Origin: Lagopus muta
Lineage: Eukaryota; Chordata; Aves; Galliformes; Phasianidae
Assembly: GCF_023343835.1 (NCBI RefSeq)
Contig: NC_064437.1
Location: 17,417,501 to 17,481,500, forward strand
Direction of reading: 5' to 3'
Length of the DNA stretch: 64,000 nucleotides
Below are positions 61,201 to 64,000 of the stretch, piece by piece (within the stretch, counting starts at the first letter, position 1; each line of letters opens with the position of its first letter). The translations under genes and the position numbers were made by a program. Below the pieces are notes generated by a model that saw only the letters and a list, made by a program, of their open reading frames with translations, was not told the DNA's origin and ran no database searches.

Positions 61201-64000
61201 TTCAAAATAACTTCAACTATTAACTGGCCGGTATCATTTCTTTACAAGGAATAAGTAACAAACTGACACTGCCTTTACCTTGCAGGCTGCAAAAAGATGT
61301 AAATAAAAGAAACCCCACTCTTCATAAATGGCAAAAAAGGTAAATAAACTAAATAAACCAGAATTTACACCTGAAGACACTTCAGTTTCCCTGGCAGGCT
61401 GTAATTGTTTACTTAATCTAGATATCGATTGTAGTTAGACTGCTGGCTCACTTCTTTCGGCTGCAATTTTCATTTTGGCAGTCTCACATATATGCTTTAA
61501 AATCCCTCTCTGTGGCTGCATTGCTTGCATTCTTTCCTCTCAGCCACAATCCACCATCCAGAACTATACTTTCTCCTCTGCATTAATAGTTTTTTACATT
61601 TTCCGATCTCCGTAGAACAAAAAGGGACATACTTTACCAAGAATGACCCTGAGACACCGCCCTTTACAATAACACAGCACCCAGGATTTAGCTGCCCAAG
61701 CACAAGCAAATTGTGCCCATAGAAGGCTGAGAAGCTTCCCTGGCTGCAGTAGCAGGGTGCATTGCCATGGGTGCCTGTGCACCTCGGGGCCCCTGGCAAC
61801 AGCTGGTGGCTGCACTGCTACCCAGCTCTTGGCTGACTGTGCCAGACGGTGAGGCCAGTACAGGCAGTGAATTCTCCATCTATTTCTAGCCAAAAAGACT
61901 TCTGTAGCAGATTGCCAGCATTCCGTCAGGCCTACTGGCCCCGTGACACAACACCCAGATCAATTTGCTCAGCCCATTTCCACACCAAGAGATTCTCGCC
62001 ACAGATCACACAGGCTTGCAGAGCATTTGCAGAGCACTTGCAGAGCATGTGGACTGCACTGCAACAGCTCAGATATTTCATTCTTCAACTTCAGTTACAA
62101 GCAGACATCTGTAAATGCGTAACATTCCTATCAGTTGCTGTCATTTATTTCCAGTTATTTAGCAGACAGGACCACACCTGGTCATAAACAGGCAATACAG
62201 AGGCCCAGTGTTAATCTCCTTCCTTCTACCAAAAGTTCAGAGCTCCCAAACTCGACATCAGGAAAAGTAAGATAAGAACTTCAATACATTTATCAAATTA
62301 ATCTGATAAACCTTCAGAGGTATGTTAAGTATTAATATATTTCTTGGATACTTTCAGACTCAGAGGCACTCCAATATTTCACGCCATAAAATATAGATTG
62401 CTAAACACACTATTCATCAAAAATGAGAAGAACAGCAATTATTTGGAAAAATGAAACTATTCCTTCAACAGAAGAGATAATGCTACATCAGAACAGACTG
62501 ACTCTGACAGCAGTTCAAAGTATTACCAAAAAAATCAATGCTTTCACATCCAATGAAGCTCAGCAACTGTTTTTAGATGTGGTAAAAAAATTACAAAACC
62601 CAATAATGCTTTACCTGGAATATTTTTATGTCTAAAATTTGGCAGAGTCACATAACTTAAAAGTATAGCAAGTCTCTAGGTATCGATCAGGGCTTTGTGC
62701 ATCTACAATGTCATAAAACTGATCTGCAACTATAAAAAAAGATAACATGATTATGAGAACACTACACTGTAATTTCCTTTGGGTAGTCAGAAAACAAAGA
62801 CCGTTTGATGGTCTCTGAAATAAACAAGCCTGGCATTCACCCACCAACAGAAGCATTTTACAATACATCGATAAAAGTACCTCCTATTCTTAGCATAGTA
62901 GCAACAACAAGAAGGCAATAGAAGAGCAAGAGTTACCTTTCAGCCTCAGCACAGCACGCAGTTGGAAAGCAAAGCCACGCACATCTTACCCAAGAGCTTT
63001 AACACTCTGACTCTGCCACCAGTTCAGGCGTGGCACACAAAGAGTTAACCTGATTTTGAGCCATTATATGGAGCTTACAGTAAAGCCTGCTCTAATAAAG
63101 AGTATGATAGGAAGGTCAGCCCTTAATTCACCATCAAACTATCTTCTGGGTGTAAACGTAATGACTTCTGCTTATACATTAGATAACCCTGACAAGAATT
63201 CTACTTGACAATGCATTTTAGATCTGGAAAACTGTTCTGATTTGTGCCAAGGTGTTGGATGTCAGCAGATTCACTAATATGCTTATTATTTGCACTTCAG
63301 TGGTGGAACAGTGTAAAACACTGTGAGCCCCCTGCACCCCCCACTGCCTGGCTAGGGAGGACAGGAAATCAAACAGGATTTAATCCCATCCATATCACTG
63401 TGCATTTGGTGAAACTCGACAAGTCAACATTAAGTATTCAAAGTGGTATTGTGCCCTAAAGGGATCACATGCAGCCTGCACATGAGAGCAAAGGAACAGC
63501 TCGGTTCTGCTTCGGTGTTTGTAAATTTAATTTGTTCAGGAAAAAGCAACTCTGGAAGGGATTACTAGCGAGGATCAACACTCTTAGCAAGGAAAAAGGG
63601 GAAATGCAAGCAATGCAACACTGACAATTTTGTAATACAAAACAGCTTTTCAGGCTTAACTGTATAAATAAAAGTTGGAGGCAACTGCAGCACAGCCCCT
63701 GCACATGCGAGTGCTGCACCCAGTGTTCCCCAGTAGGAGGGCCTGGAACACTTCACAGAAGTTCACAGCAACTGAACAGTTACTTAGAAAACACCACATT
63801 TTACAACGTATAACATTTCCTTGCAAAAATATTTCTAAGTATGGTCTCAGTACAATAGCTAGTGTGGCAGTAACATTCACGGCATGAAGACTTCTGACAT
63901 ACTGATCTTTATTACCAAGACCTAACTCAGGGAAGAATATTTGTAGTTACACATGCACATCCCCAGCACATACGTGCACACAGAAACCCAAGATCTACAG
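58260..64000. other. Non-coding DNA to the window end
   Basis: No gene, CR1 end or LTR is recognised. A GC-richer island covers about 61730-61870, with overlapping open frames on both strands (for example minus 61497-61799 and 61594-61893), none with a domain. The 70-codon plus frame at 62423-62635 (ATG start, lysine/asparagine-rich) sits in AT-rich DNA and has no recognisable motif. The last kilobase is ordinary mixed sequence. Confidence 0.45.
62015..62047 (+). repeat. Three-copy 11-bp tandem repeat (YTTGCAGAGCA)
   Basis: Three adjacent units CTTGCAGAGCA, TTTGCAGAGCA and CTTGCAGAGCA differ only at the first base. It is a small minisatellite-like array. Confidence 0.85.

Noticed and set aside
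1..64000. tRNA, rRNA, microRNA, histone or endogenous retrovirus sequences
   Set aside because: I looked for B-box motifs, known microRNA seeds and LTR-type ends and saw none I could support; a tool-based search could still find diverged ones.

Overview
This window reads as vertebrate nuclear DNA, most likely from a bird and plausibly a galliform. The main evidence is five pieces of CR1, the dominant LINE of birds. Each has the family's 3'-end signature: a stretch like 'gatctttnaaggnccttccaacc' followed by a 'gattctatgattct'-type end, or its reverse complement. The rest is AT-rich and CpG-poor, with many A/T homopolymers and short microsatellites. There are no operons, ribosome binding sites, tRNAs or rRNAs, and no long open frames.

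I find no protein-coding gene. The longest open frames are about 60-145 codons. They overlap on both strands and in several frames, many begin at non-ATG codons, and none has a recognisable domain, signal peptide or catalytic motif. The two longest near the left end are simply translations of a TTTCT microsatellite. The window therefore looks like a gene desert or the inside of a very long intron. I cannot name the locus or chromosome from sequence alone.

Layout. 1-10 kb: unique AT-rich DNA with a perfect 31-copy TTTCT array at 1301-1455, and T-tracts at 8556-8598. 10-21 kb: a T24 tract, two forward CR1 3' ends (about 10481-10621 and 18095-18299, the second running into an ATTTT array), a 9-bp-arm hairpin at 13553-13577, a diverged tandem duplication near 16534-16628, and a 0.5-kb block at about 20470-20960 that looks like an old, unnamed interspersed repeat. 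21-38 kb: AT-rich sequence with several homeodomain/POU-motif-rich stretches (about 21880-21990, 25490-25640, 26080-26560, 27600-27850, 30640-30950, 31660-31800, 33335-33450) that could be conserved non-coding elements, plus three more compact hairpins. 38-43 kb: GC-richer islands and two antisense CR1 copies about 1.1 kb apart. 43-64 kb: AT-rich sequence with a CTCF-like site beside a DR1-like element (47720-47744), an RFX X-box-like palindrome (50147-50160), a forward CR1 remnant (about 51412-51473), several homopolymers and a three-copy 11-bp repeat at 62015-62047.

Nothing here amounts to a new multi-gene system. The most useful leads are the long uninterrupted pentanucleotide array, the unnamed repeat-like block, the X-box palindrome, the CTCF/DR1-like pair and the candidate conserved elements. 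All need alignment to other bird genomes, which I could not do.
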